DNA of 64,000 nucleotides from DATLGB01 sp038258425 (GTDB taxonomy: Bacteria; Actinomycetota; Thermoleophilia; Solirubrobacterales; Solirubrobacteraceae): positions 1-64,000 of the forward strand of contig JBBSPV010000008.1 in assembly GCA_038258425.1 (NCBI GenBank). Reading direction: 5' to 3'. The position numbers were made by a program, and so were the translations under genes. Shown piece by piece: positions 8,509 through 16,897 of the stretch; within the stretch, counting starts at the first letter, position 1, and each line of letters opens with the position of its first letter. Under the pieces are notes generated by a model. That model was not told the origin of the DNA. It saw only the letters and a program-made list of their open reading frames with translations, and made no database searches.

Positions 8509-8514
8509 ACGTTA
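8509..8514 (-). promoter_or_regulatory. Candidate -10 box of the cox operon (TAACGT)
   Basis: The minus strand reads TGTAACGT about 37 bases before coxS, fitting the TANNNT -10 pattern and leaving a 5' leader that holds the Shine-Dalgarno. No convincing -35 is visible. Confidence 0.45.
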
Positions 8515-8579
8515 CACCGCGTGCACGGGTACCCGGTCGTCCGCGCGTGCCAACGTGTCCGCTCCCGGGCACCGCGGCC

Positions 8580-8585
8580 TAGGCT
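8580..8585 (+). promoter_or_regulatory. -10 box TAGGCT, leaderless start of the 8592 gene
   Basis: TAGGCT ends six bases before GTG 8592, so transcription would begin at or next to the start codon. No Shine-Dalgarno is present. Confidence 0.55.
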
Positions 8586-8591
8586 CGCGGC

Positions 8592-9041
8592 GTGTCGCAG
8601 CGCGCGCGCATGCGGTGGCTCGGTGCCGGTGTCACGGCCGCCACGCTGTACGCCCTGTTGAAGGCCGCGTGGGGGGCCGGCGCGAGCCTCGGGGTGCGCG
8701 ACCCCGCTGCGCTCGAGCGCTTCGAGGCGTCCTTCGGTGACCTGCGGTGGCTCGCGACGTGGGGGACGGTGGTGCCGGCCCTCGTCGCGGTGGGCCTGCT
8801 CGTCGCCCGGGCGCGCCGGGTCGGGCCGCAGCGGCTCGTGCGGGTGCTCTGCTGGGCTGGGGCGGTGGTGCTCGTCGTGCCGGGCACGCTCGGGACCGCC
8901 CAGGCGCTGCTCGTCGTCCTCGGCGTCCTGCAGCCGGGCACGGACGCCAGCCACACGGCGCTCGCGCCTTGGACCTTCCTGCTCACCTACGGCTGCTTCG
9001 GCGTGCTCTGCGCGGCGTTCGTCGCCCTCGCGCGCCGGTGA
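8592..9041 (+). CDS. Four-helix membrane protein of unknown function
   Basis: 149-residue integral membrane protein with hydrophobic segments at about 9-28, 55-72, 83-105 and 125-146. Charged residues are limited to loops. It diverges from coxS across a 119-base intergenic region. The GTG start is supported by the TAGGCT box six bases upstream. I recognise no catalytic motif; the topology resembles small DUF3995-like proteins, but this is only an impression. Confidence 0.7.
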   Translation: MSQRARMRWLGAGVTAATLYALLKAAWGAGASLGVRDPAALERFEASFGDLRWLATWGTVVPALVAVGLLVARARRVGPQRLVRVLCWAGAVVLVVPGTLGTAQALLVVLGVLQPGTDASHTALAPWTFLLTYGCFGVLCAAFVALARR

Positions 9042-9102
9042 CGGGCCGCTGTCGGGTCCGACCAGGTCGGTCGACCGCCAGCTCGAGCAGCAGATCCCCC
9101 GG

Positions 9103-10356
9103 CTAGAGCAGCAGTGCCTCGGCCGGCCCGCCGGCGGGGATGGCGGGCGCCGAGACGGGGGCGACCACGAAGGCGTCGGCGCGGGCGAGCGCGAGTGTCA
9201 TCGCCGAGCCCTGCTGCTCCGTCGGCGTGGCCTCGAGGACGCCGTCGGCGGCGCGGGCGACCGTCGCGGTCAGGTAGGTCGTGCGGCCGTCGACCGGCGC
9301 GATCTCGCGCGTCGTGCGCACGGGGACGCGCGCCTCGGTCGCCTCGGGGTCGCCGTGCAGGCGCCGCAGCAGCGGCTCGACGAAGACGAGGAAGGCGACG
9401 AAGCCACTGAGCGGGTTGCCGGGCAGTCCGAAGGCCCAACGCCCGTTCGCCGTGCGGCCGCAGAACAGCGGCTTGCCCGGCTTGATCCGCACCCGCCAGA
9501 ACAGCTCCTGGACGCCCGCCCGGTCCAGCTCGCCCTTGACGTGGTCGTGGTCGCCGACGGAGACGCCGCCGGCGACGAGCAGCACGTCGGCCGCCTCGAG
9601 CCCGTGGGTGATGCGCGCCCCGATCTCGGCCGGGTCGTCGGGCGCGGTCCCGAGGTCGACGGGGACGGCACCCGCGCGGCGGACGAGGGTGCGCAGGGCG
9701 ACGGCGTTCGTCTCGTGGATCTGGCCAGGGCCGAGCGGCCGCCCGGGGGGCACCAGCTCGTCGCCCGTGGCCAGGATGGCCACGCGAGCGCGGCGGTGCA
9801 CCGGCACCTCCGCCAGCCCGGCTGCGGCCAGCGCGGTCAGGGCCTGCGAGGCCAAGGCGTCGCCCGTGCGCAGCAGCGTCGTGCCGGCCGGGACGTCCTC
9901 GCCGCGGAAGCGGACGTTGGCCGCGGCCGCGAGCGGGTGATCGATCGCGATCGAGCCGTCGCCGCCGTCCCGGACGACCTCCTGGCGCTCGACGGCGTCC
10001 GCCCCCGGCGGCAGCGCCCCGCCGGTGAAGATGCGCCGCGCGCTGCCGGGCGCAAGCGGCGCGCCGGCCGGGTCGCCCGCCGCCACCTCGCCCGTGAGCC
10101 GCAGCGTGCCGGGGAGGTCGGCGGCGCGCACGGCGTAGCCGTCCATGGCCGAGCGGTCGAAGCCCGGGATGTCGATCGGGCAGCGCACGTCGGCGGCCAG
10201 CGTGCGTCCGACCGCATCCTCGAGCCCGGCCGCCTCGACCGGCAGGGCCGACGCCCGGGCCGCGATCAGCGCCCAGGCCTCCTCGCGGCTGTGCAGCTGC
10301 GGGCCCCCCGAGGAAGCCGACGGCGCCCTCTCGGCCGCGGCGCCGGGGGGGCTCAT
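9103..10356 (-). CDS. moeA: Molybdopterin molybdotransferase MoeA
   Basis: 417-residue MoeA, which inserts molybdate into adenylylated molybdopterin. Family motifs are clear: DIPGFDRSAMDGYAVRA near the N-terminus, FTGGALPPGADAV, ILATGDELVPPG, GGVSVGDHD and FGLPGNPLSGFVAFLVF. ATG 10356 overlaps the moaA stop (ATGA), so it is co-translated with moaA. A short Gly/Ser/Ala-rich N-terminal stretch precedes the conserved region. Confidence 0.95.
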   Translation of the reverse strand: MSPPGAAAERAPSASSGGPQLHSREEAWALIAARASALPVEAAGLEDAVGRTLAADVRCPIDIPGFDRSAMDGYAVRAADLPGTLRLTGEVAAGDPAGAPLAPGSARRIFTGGALPPGADAVERQEVVRDGGDGSIAIDHPLAAAANVRFRGEDVPAGTTLLRTGDALASQALTALAAAGLAEVPVHRRARVAILATGDELVPPGRPLGPGQIHETNAVALRTLVRRAGAVPVDLGTAPDDPAEIGARITHGLEAADVLLVAGGVSVGDHDHVKGELDRAGVQELFWRVRIKPGKPLFCGRTANGRWAFGLPGNPLSGFVAFLVFVEPLLRRLHGDPEATEARVPVRTTREIAPVDGRTTYLTATVARAADGVLEATPTEQQGSAMTLALARADAFVVAPVSAPAIPAGGPAEALLL

Positions 10357-11354
10357 CCGCCGATCTGGGACATGGAGCGCCCCGGCTGGATGAACCCGGG
10401 CTCGTTGATGCGATGCTTGAGCTCCTTGTGCCAGACGGCGTCGCGCACGATCTGGGCGAGCTCGTCGTCGCTTCCGCCGTCGCGCAGCGGCCCGCGCAGG
10501 TCCGTCTCGTTGACGGAGAACAGGCAGGTGCGCAGCTTGCCGTCGGCGGTGATCCGGATCCGGTTGCAGTCCGAGCAGAACGGGTGCGAGACCGGGGAGA
10601 TGAAGCCGAGCGTCCCCTGGCCGTCGGCGAAGCGCCAGCGTTGCGAGGTGCCGCTCGTCTCGCGGCCGAGCGGCTCCAGCGGGTGGATCGCGTGGATTAG
10701 CGCGCGCAGCTCGTCGTTGGGGAGCACGCGGTCGGGACCCCAGTTGTGGTCGGCGTCGAGCGGCATCCACTCGATGAAGCGCACCTCGTAGGGCCTGCGG
10801 CGCGCGAGCTCGGCGAAGCGGCCGGCCTCCGCCTCGGTGAAGTCGCGCAGCGCCACGGCGTTGACCTTGATCGGGCGCAGCTGCGGATAGGCCTCGGCGG
10901 CCTCGAGCCCGGCGAGGACCTCGGCGAGCGCGTCACGGCGCGTGAGCTCGAAGAAGCGGTCGGGGGCCAGCGCGTCGAGGGACACGTTCAGGCGCTTGAG
11001 CCCGGCGGCGACGAGCTCGGGCAGCTGCCGGCGCAGGAGGTAGCCGTTGGTGGTCAGGGACAGGTCGTGGACGTGCGGATCGGCGTCGAGGAGCGCCACC
11101 AGGCGGTGCAGTTCCCGGCGGGCGAGCGGCTCGCCGCCGGTGAGGCGGACGTCGTGGACGCCCATGCTCGCGAGGATGCCCACCAGGCGGGCGATCTCCT
11201 CGTAGGAGAGGACGGCGGAGCGGTCGAGCCACGGCAGGCCCTCGGCGGGCATGCAGTACTGGCAGCGGAAGTTGCAGCGGTCGGTGACGGAGATGCGGAC
11301 GTCGCCGATCGCCCGGCCGTGCCCGTCGATGAGCCCCGGACGCCGATCAGTCAC
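10353..11354 (-). CDS. moaA: GTP 3',8-cyclase MoaA
   Basis: 333-residue radical SAM enzyme for the first step of molybdopterin synthesis, acting on GTP together with MoaC. The radical SAM cluster is C27, C31 and C34 (CNFRCQYC). The C-terminal cluster motif FCSDCNRIR...LRTC is present. The essential C-terminal Gly-Gly closes the protein. GTG 11354 lies inside the end of moaC (eight-base overlap), and the stop overlaps moeA, giving the order moaC-moaA-moeA. Confidence 0.96.
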   Translation of the reverse strand: MTDRRPGLIDGHGRAIGDVRISVTDRCNFRCQYCMPAEGLPWLDRSAVLSYEEIARLVGILASMGVHDVRLTGGEPLARRELHRLVALLDADPHVHDLSLTTNGYLLRRQLPELVAAGLKRLNVSLDALAPDRFFELTRRDALAEVLAGLEAAEAYPQLRPIKVNAVALRDFTEAEAGRFAELARRRPYEVRFIEWMPLDADHNWGPDRVLPNDELRALIHAIHPLEPLGRETSGTSQRWRFADGQGTLGFISPVSHPFCSDCNRIRITADGKLRTCLFSVNETDLRGPLRDGGSDDELAQIVRDAVWHKELKHRINEPGFIQPGRSMSQIGG

Positions 11355-11826
11355 GCCGCCACGTCCCGGAGGCCCCGCCGGTCTTGTCGAGCAGGGCGAC
11401 GCGCTCGATGGTCACGCCGCGCTCGACGCCCTTGACCATGTCGTAGACGCACAGCGCTCCCACCGACGCGGCGGTCAGGGCCTCCATCTCGACCCCGGTG
11501 CCGCTGACCGTCCGGGCCTGGGTGGTGAGCGTGACCGTCCCGGCCGCGGGGTCGACGCAGACGTCGCAGTCGGCGTGGGAGAGCGCGAGCTGGTGGCAGA
11601 GGGGGATGAGCTCGGCCGTGCGCTTGGCGGCCTGGATGGCGGCGATGCGGGCGGTGGCGACGACGTCGCCCTTCGGCAGGTCGCCGGCCAGCACCCGGGC
11701 CGCGGTCTCGGGGCTCGTGCGCACCACGGCGGTGGCGCGGGCCCAGCGCTCGGTCAGCGGCTTGGCCGACACGTCGACCATCCGCGCGGTTCCCTCCGCG
11801 TCGAGATGGGTGAGCTCGCCCTCCAC
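11347..11826 (-). CDS. moaC: Cyclic pyranopterin monophosphate synthase MoaC
   Basis: 159-residue MoaC with ARMVDVSAK near the N-terminus, IPLCHQL in the middle and MEALTAASVGAL...YDMVK in the C-terminal half, all typical of the family. It converts the MoaA product to cyclic pyranopterin. I chose GTG 11826: a TAGGCT box ends seven bases upstream and the length matches the family. An in-frame ATG at 11856 would add ten residues and overlap the divergent MoaD-MoaE start. Confidence 0.93.
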   Translation of the reverse strand: MEGELTHLDAEGTARMVDVSAKPLTERWARATAVVRTSPETAARVLAGDLPKGDVVATARIAAIQAAKRTAELIPLCHQLALSHADCDVCVDPAAGTVTLTTQARTVSGTGVEMEALTAASVGALCVYDMVKGVERGVTIERVALLDKTGGASGTWRRD

Positions 11827-11833
11827 GGGGGTC

Positions 11834-11843
11834 AGCCTAGTCT
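11834..11843. promoter_or_regulatory. Bidirectional promoter core between moaC and the moaD-moaE fusion
   Basis: The sequence AGCCTAGTCT reads TAGGCT on the minus strand, seven bases before moaC GTG 11826, and TAGTCT on the plus strand, eleven bases before ATG 11855. The two -10-like hexamers share a CTAG core, so the two molybdopterin transcripts may compete for one site. Confidence 0.5.
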
Positions 11844-11854
11844 TCGCCGCAGCC

Positions 11855-12535
11855 ATGCAGTGCACCGTCCGCCTCTTCGCCGGCCTGCGCGAGCGCGCCC
11901 GGGCCGACTCGCTGACGGTCGCCCTGCAGGAGCCCGCCACGGTCGCCGGCCTGCTCGCGGCGCTCGAGCCGACCGCGGTGGGGGGCCTGCCCGCGCGGTC
12001 GTTCATCGTGGCGGTCAACCGGGAGTACGCGGACGGCGACGCGGCGATCGCCGAGGGGGACGAGGTCGCGCTCATCCCGCCCGTCAGCGGGGGCGCCGAG
12101 GACGATCCTGTGCGGGCGGCGAGGATCGTGTCCGAGCCGCTCGAGCCGGCCGCCCTGTCCGTCCTCGTCCGCGACCCGCGCGCGGGGGCCGTGGTGACCT
12201 TCGAGGGACTCACGCGGACGGTCGAGCGGCTCGAGTACGAGGCGTACGCGGAGATGGCCGAGCCGCATCTGCGCCTGATCGCCGCGGAGGCGGTGCAGCG
12301 GCACGGGCTGTGCGCCGTCGCCGTCGCGCACCGGATCGGGGCGGTGGCGCGGTCGGAGCCGTCCATCGTCGTCGCGGCGTCCGCGCCCCACCGGGGCGAG
12401 GCCTTCGCCGGCGCGCGGGAGATCCTCGACCGCGTCAAGGCGCAGGCCCCGATCTGGAAGAAGGAGGTCGAGGGGCCCGACGGGCGCTGGGTGGAGGGGA
12501 CCCTGCCTCCGGGCGGAGGACGATGGCGCGGCTGA
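11855..12535 (+). CDS. moaX: MoaD-MoaE fusion (molybdopterin synthase, MoaX type)
   Basis: 226-residue fusion of both molybdopterin synthase subunits. Residues 1-80 are MoaD, ending IPPVSGG. Residues about 88-220 are MoaE with VVTFEGLTR, the SAPHRGEAF block and the lysine-rich active site APIWKKE. MoaD needs a free C-terminal Gly-Gly to carry sulfur. In Mycobacterium tuberculosis the equivalent MoaX fusion is cleaved after this motif, so processing after G80 is likely here. ATG 11855 is preceded by TAGTCT. The 3' end overlaps the next gene by 13 bases. Confidence 0.92.
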   Translation: MQCTVRLFAGLRERARADSLTVALQEPATVAGLLAALEPTAVGGLPARSFIVAVNREYADGDAAIAEGDEVALIPPVSGGAEDDPVRAARIVSEPLEPAALSVLVRDPRAGAVVTFEGLTRTVERLEYEAYAEMAEPHLRLIAAEAVQRHGLCAVAVAHRIGAVARSEPSIVVAASAPHRGEAFAGAREILDRVKAQAPIWKKEVEGPDGRWVEGTLPPGGGRWRG

Positions 12536-13296
12536 GCGACACCCGCGTGCTGGTGACCGGCGGCACGAGCGGGCTGGGGCGGGCGATGGCGCACGCGCTC
12601 GCGCGGGCGGGCGCCCGGGTGGTGGTGACCAGTCGCCACCGCGAACGCGCGGAGTCCACCGCCGCGGAGCTCGGCGCCGGAGCGGTGGGCGTCGAGCTCG
12701 ACGTCCGCGACGAACGCTCGGTGTCGGCGGCGGTCGACCGCGCCCACGGGAGGCTTGGCGGCCTGGACGTCCTGGTCAACAACGCCGGGATCGGGATGCG
12801 AACCGTCAATCCGAGGTTCCTGACCGAGCCGCAGCCCTTCTGGGAGGTGCCGCCTGCCGGCTTCAACGAGGTGTTGGCGACCAAGGCGACCGGGACGTTC
12901 CTGGTCGCCCGGGCGGTGGTGCCGCGCATGCTGAGCGCCGGGGGCGGACGGGTGGTCACGATCTCGATGAGCGAGCGGACGATGACCCGCCGCGGCTTCG
13001 TGCCCTACGGACCCTCCGGTGCGGCCGTGGAGGCGCTGGCCCGGGTGATGGCCGCCGACCTGGCCGGCACCCCGGTCACCGCCAACCTCCTGCTGCCCGG
13101 CGGGGCGACCGCCACCGGGATGATTCCCGAGGAGCTGCCCGGTGAGCTGCGCGCCGATCTGCTGGACCCGGCGATCATGGGAGCGCCGATCGTCTGGCTG
13201 GCGTCGCCGGATGCCGCCGGAGTGCACGACGAGCGGATCGTCGCCCGCGACTTCGACGACTGGCTGGCCGCGCGCGAGACCGGCGACCGGGGCTGA
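12523..13296 (+). CDS. Short-chain dehydrogenase with altered active site
   Basis: 257-residue Rossmann short-chain dehydrogenase/reductase. The NAD(P) loop TGGTSGLG (about 12-19) and NNAG (86-89) are intact, and a serine precedes the tyrosine at the usual distance. The catalytic Tyr-x-x-x-Lys reads YGPSG (162-166), so glycine replaces the active-site lysine. Loss of this residue normally abolishes or strongly reduces activity, so a non-catalytic or altered role is possible. It overlaps the moaX 3' end by 13 bases and is probably co-transcribed. Substrate unknown. Confidence 0.85.
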   Translation: MARLSDTRVLVTGGTSGLGRAMAHALARAGARVVVTSRHRERAESTAAELGAGAVGVELDVRDERSVSAAVDRAHGRLGGLDVLVNNAGIGMRTVNPRFLTEPQPFWEVPPAGFNEVLATKATGTFLVARAVVPRMLSAGGGRVVTISMSERTMTRRGFVPYGPSGAAVEALARVMAADLAGTPVTANLLLPGGATATGMIPEELPGELRADLLDPAIMGAPIVWLASPDAAGVHDERIVARDFDDWLAARETGDRG

Positions 13297-13332
13297 CCAC
13301 CCCCACGGTGGTCGAGTGCGGTCACCGGGTGG

Positions 13333-13794
13333 TCAGGCGCAGAGGAGGACGTCGTCGAGCTCGGCGGCCATCCGCGCGAGCGCGATCTGCAGCACGCCGC
13401 CGGATAGCAGCGCGGCGGTGGCCCCCGCCAGCAGCGCCCCGAGCGGACTCGGGCGGCGGTGCAGGTCGATGCGGGCCCGCACCTCGCTCCCGCCGTCCAG
13501 GGCCGCCGAGACCCGGTACTCGACCTCGAGCCTCACCGCGCCGCGAGCCGTCAGGGCCAGGCGCCCGGCGCCCGCCTGCAGCACCTCGACGTCGAAGGTG
13601 ACGCGGCGCCCGGCCAGCCCGCCGGAGACCCGCAGGACGTCGCCGGCCGCGAGCCGATCCGCGACGTCACCCTCGAGCTCGAAGGGCACGGGTGCCCAGC
13701 CGGCGATCGCGGTGGGCTCGGTGAGCAGTGCCATCACCTCGGCCGGGTCGGCCGCCAGCGTCGCCTCGGCGCGGAAGCGCGAGGTCGCGCTCAT
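13333..13794 (-). CDS. SRPBCC (polyketide cyclase-like) protein
   Basis: 153-residue SRPBCC-fold protein starting MSATSRFRAEATLAADPAEV, with the alternating beta pattern and a C-terminal helix containing ALLSGGVLQIAL. Such proteins bind small hydrophobic ligands. ATG 13794 overlaps the stop of the homocysteine methyltransferase gene upstream, so the two share an operon. Ligand unknown. Confidence 0.75.
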   Translation of the reverse strand: MSATSRFRAEATLAADPAEVMALLTEPTAIAGWAPVPFELEGDVADRLAAGDVLRVSGGLAGRRVTFDVEVLQAGAGRLALTARGAVRLEVEYRVSAALDGGSEVRARIDLHRRPSPLGALLAGATAALLSGGVLQIALARMAAELDDVLLCA

Positions 13795-14735
13795 GGCCCG
13801 GACCCCGCGAGCCACGCGTCACGGATCGCGGCGACGTGGCGGATGTCGCTGCCGCAGCAGCCACCGAGCACGGCGAGCCGCGGCAGCTTGGCCGCGAGCG
13901 CGACGTACCGCGCCCCGAGGTCGGCCGGGTCGCCCTCGTCGAGCGCCTCTGCCTCGTCGAGCTCGGCGTGGCTCAGCGTCGACGCGTTGGCGCGCAGGGC
14001 CAGCACGCGCGAGGTCCAGTCCTCGCCCTCGGCGAGCACCTCCTCGAAGTGCGTCGGGTGGGCGCAGTTGATCATGAAGTAGGCGGGGCCGCTCGCCGTC
14101 TCGTCGTCGACCTCGCGGATGGCCTCGCCGAGCGGCTGGCCGCTCGGCAGCCGGCCGTCCGTCTCGACGGTGAAGGAGATGACCACGGGCAGGCCGGCGT
14201 CCTGCGCGGCCCGGGTCACGCCGACCGCCTCCTCGACGTAGGTCAGGGTCATCCCGCTCACGAGGTCCGCCGCCGTGTCCGCGAAGGTCGACACCTGGGT
14301 GGCGTGGTAGGTGCGCGCCTGCTGCGCGGTGAGCCGCGTGTCGGGGCCGTAGGCGTCGTCCTGCGGGCCGATGCACCCGCTGATCACGATCGGCGCGCCG
14401 TCCGCGTGCTCCTCGCGGACGGCTTCCATCAGGGCGATCGCCCGGCGGTTGGCCTCGGCGAGCTCCTGCTCGTCGTAGCCGAGCTCGCTCCCCCAGCGCG
14501 GGCTCGCGCGCCAGGTGGGACTCTCCAGCACGAGACCGAGTCCGCGCTCGCGCGCGAGCTGCGCGAAGCCGTCGTAGTAGCGCCGCAGCCGCGCCGATCC
14601 CGCGCCGTCGTCGAGCAGCGTGAACGCCGCGAAGGCGGGGAGCTCGATCCCGTCGTGGAAGATGAGCTCGGTCTCCAGGCCGGCGTCGGTGAGGAAGACG
14701 CCGCCGTCGAGCTGGGGCAGGTGTTGGCGGTACAT
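13791..14735 (-). CDS. Homocysteine S-methyltransferase family protein
   Basis: 314-residue zinc-dependent S-methyltransferase. Zinc ligands are visible as the INCAHP cysteine near residue 220 and the GGCCGSD pair near the C-terminus. The N-terminal barrel start LTDAGLETELIF is typical of the Pfam S-methyl_trans family. ATG 14735 was chosen because the next 50 residues match the family start, and upstream codons read as non-coding. It probably methylates homocysteine to methionine from a small donor such as S-methylmethionine, though the donor is not proven by sequence. Confidence 0.87.
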   Translation of the reverse strand: MYRQHLPQLDGGVFLTDAGLETELIFHDGIELPAFAAFTLLDDGAGSARLRRYYDGFAQLARERGLGLVLESPTWRASPRWGSELGYDEQELAEANRRAIALMEAVREEHADGAPIVISGCIGPQDDAYGPDTRLTAQQARTYHATQVSTFADTAADLVSGMTLTYVEEAVGVTRAAQDAGLPVVISFTVETDGRLPSGQPLGEAIREVDDETASGPAYFMINCAHPTHFEEVLAEGEDWTSRVLALRANASTLSHAELDEAEALDEGDPADLGARYVALAAKLPRLAVLGGCCGSDIRHVAAIRDAWLAGSGP

Positions 14736-14818
14736 GACCCGCAGTCTCCAGGCTCGTGACGTTCGCCACATCGGCCCGCGGAGCGATCGCGCGTCCGTCC
14801 GTGGGATGATCCTGCACC

Positions 14819-15589
14819 ATGCCCGCCCCCTCGTTCGCGCTGACCGACCGGACCGCGCTCGTCACCGGCGCCGGCGGGGTGATCGGCCGCGCGATCGCCG
14901 AGGGACTCGCGGCCTCCGGCGCCGCCGTCGCCGTCGTCGACGTCACCGAGGACGGGGCCCGGGAGACCGTCGAGGCGATCGAGGCCGAGGGCGGGCGCGC
15001 CGTGGCGATCGGCGCGGACGTGACGGACGCCGCCAGCGTCGCCGACGCCGTCGCCCGCACGGAGTCCGAGCTCGGCGCGCTCACCGACGCCGTCAACTGC
15101 GCCGGCATCGCCGGCGGGGCCCCGGCCGAGGAGCTGTCCGTCGAGGACTGGGATCAGATGATCGCGATCAACCTCACCGGCGTCTTCCTCTGCGCTCAGG
15201 CCGAGGCGCGGGTGATGCTGCCCCGGGAGCGCGGAGCGATCGTCAACATCGCCTCCATGTCCGGCACCATCTCGAACAAGGGTCTGACCCAGGCGCACTA
15301 CAACACGAGCAAGGCCGGCGTCGCGCACCTCACGAAGGCGCTCGCCGCGGAGTGGGCCACCCGCGGCATCCGGGTCAACTCGATCAGCCCGGGCTACGTC
15401 GAGACGCCGATGACCACCCGGGAGGAGGTCACCCCCGAGATGCGCAGGATGTTCGAGGACGACACGCCGCTCGGCCGCCTCGCCGTCGGGTCCGAGATCG
15501 CCGGTCCGGCGGTCTTCCTGCTCTCGGACGCCGCGTCGTACTGCACGGGTGCGAACCTGCTCGTCGACGGGGGCTTCACGGTCTGGTAG
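14819..15589 (+). CDS. Short-chain dehydrogenase/reductase
   Basis: 256-residue classical SDR with TGAGGVIG cofactor loop (about 16-23), NCAG (near 92), catalytic Ser in NIASMSG and YNTSK. The C-terminus ends DGGFTVW, a common SDR ending. Close to sorbitol/gluconate-type NAD-dependent oxidoreductases, but the substrate cannot be named. It is divergent from the homocysteine methyltransferase gene across 83 bases, where GATGAT ends eight bases before the ATG. Confidence 0.88.
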   Translation: MPAPSFALTDRTALVTGAGGVIGRAIAEGLAASGAAVAVVDVTEDGARETVEAIEAEGGRAVAIGADVTDAASVADAVARTESELGALTDAVNCAGIAGGAPAEELSVEDWDQMIAINLTGVFLCAQAEARVMLPRERGAIVNIASMSGTISNKGLTQAHYNTSKAGVAHLTKALAAEWATRGIRVNSISPGYVETPMTTREEVTPEMRRMFEDDTPLGRLAVGSEIAGPAVFLLSDAASYCTGANLLVDGGFTVW

Positions 15590-15590
15590 C

Positions 15591-16883
15591 TCACCAGACC
15601 GTGCCGAGGAGGACCTCGACGGCAAGGGCCTGGGCGGCCAGCAGCCCGAGCACGACCCGCAGCCGCCCGGCCGGGACGGCGGGCGCCGCGGCCAGGCACA
15701 GGAGCGGGGTGAGGTAGAGCCAGATCCGCTCCGTCTCGGCCTTCGTGAAGCCAAGCAGCGCGGCCACGCCGATGACCCACGCGATCGCCACCGCGGCCTC
15801 CTGCCCGCGCGCGAGCGCCCGCAGCGCGAGCCAGGCGACCGGCAGGCCGGCCATGACGAGGAAGGCCACCGGGGAGCCGAGCACCCAGAACCAGTAGGGC
15901 CGCTTGGAGGCGACGGAGAAGCGATAGATGTCCTCCGTGGCGAGGAAGCTGTGCACGACGTCGTAGCCCGTGGCCAAGTACAGCGCGCCGTAACCGACGG
16001 CCGCCGCCCCCGCGCAGGCGGCGGCGAGGACGACGGCCCGGCGCACGCCGTCGCGGCGCCAGGCGAGGATCGCCGCCCAGGCGGTCACCGCCGGCAGCGA
16101 CCAGGCGAAGAACGAGGCGATCACGGTGCCGGCCGCCGCGAGCGCGAGCGCGCCGCGCGAGCCGGACGTCACCCACGCGGCCAGCGGCCAGGCCGAGAGC
16201 ATCGCGACGAGGAGGAAGAGCGCGTCCGCGCTCGTGACGCCGTAGAGGATCGCGTCCGGGGAGAGGACGAGCAGCAGCGTCGCGACCCGGGCCGTGGCCT
16301 CGCCGGACACGCGGCGGAAGGCGAAGTAGGCCACCGGCGTGGCGACCGCGCCCGCGCCGATCACGAGGGCCGCCATCGCGCCCGGGCTCGTGATGCCGAG
16401 CCCGTCGAGCAGCAGCAGGGTGCCGGGCGGGTGCGCCGCGGCGTGCGCCGGCAGGGTCGGGATCAGCTCGTCGAAGCGGTCGAGCAAGAGGCGCGGCCCG
16501 TACTGGAGCGAGCCGAGCGCCGGGAGGTACTCGTTCTTGCCCTCGAAGCCGTGCAGCGGGTCGAAGACCTCGTACCAGCCGCCCGTCCCCGTGCGCGCGG
16601 CGTTGACGGCGAGGCGGACCACGAGCGTCGCCGCCAGGCTCCCGAGCGCGAAAGTCGCGACCGGCGCGCGCAGCAGGGCGGGCAGGGCGAGCACCGCCGC
16701 GACGAGCACGACGGCGGCGACGAGGGCGGCCGGCGGGTCCACGAGGACGTGGAAGGGCCCGAGGAACGGCGGCAGCGGCGTGCCGAGCACGACGCCGCTC
16801 GAGCGCAGCAGCGGCCCCGCCACGACCACGACGGCGGCCAGGGCGAGGACCGCCCACGGCAGCGCGAGCCTCAGGCGCGCCAC
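15591..16883 (-). CDS. Polytopic membrane glycosyltransferase-like protein
   Basis: 430-residue membrane protein with roughly ten hydrophobic segments, with the layout of GT-C/DUF2029-type lipid-linked sugar transferases. Extracytoplasmic loops hold HAAAHPPGT and FDPLHGFEGKNEY, plausible catalytic loops. GTG 16883 has GGAGG on the minus strand seven bases upstream. It converges on the SDR gene with one base between the stops. Acceptor and sugar unknown. Confidence 0.7.
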   Translation of the reverse strand: MARLRLALPWAVLALAAVVVVAGPLLRSSGVVLGTPLPPFLGPFHVLVDPPAALVAAVVLVAAVLALPALLRAPVATFALGSLAATLVVRLAVNAARTGTGGWYEVFDPLHGFEGKNEYLPALGSLQYGPRLLLDRFDELIPTLPAHAAAHPPGTLLLLDGLGITSPGAMAALVIGAGAVATPVAYFAFRRVSGEATARVATLLLVLSPDAILYGVTSADALFLLVAMLSAWPLAAWVTSGSRGALALAAAGTVIASFFAWSLPAVTAWAAILAWRRDGVRRAVVLAAACAGAAAVGYGALYLATGYDVVHSFLATEDIYRFSVASKRPYWFWVLGSPVAFLVMAGLPVAWLALRALARGQEAAVAIAWVIGVAALLGFTKAETERIWLYLTPLLCLAAAPAVPAGRLRVVLGLLAAQALAVEVLLGTVW

Positions 16884-16884
16884 G

Positions 16885-16890
16885 TAGCCT
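16885..16890 (+). promoter_or_regulatory. -10 box TAGCCT of the 16898 gene, overlapping the opposite gene's RBS
   Basis: TAGCCT ends seven bases before GTG 16898. On the other strand the adjoining bases read GGAGG, the ribosome binding site of the gene starting at 16883. The two start codons are only 14 bases apart. Confidence 0.5.
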
Positions 16891-16897
16891 CCGCCGG

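Noticed and set aside
8737..10791. 684-codon plus-strand frame across moeA
   Set aside because: It is antisense to moeA and moaA, which have complete family motifs on the minus strand.
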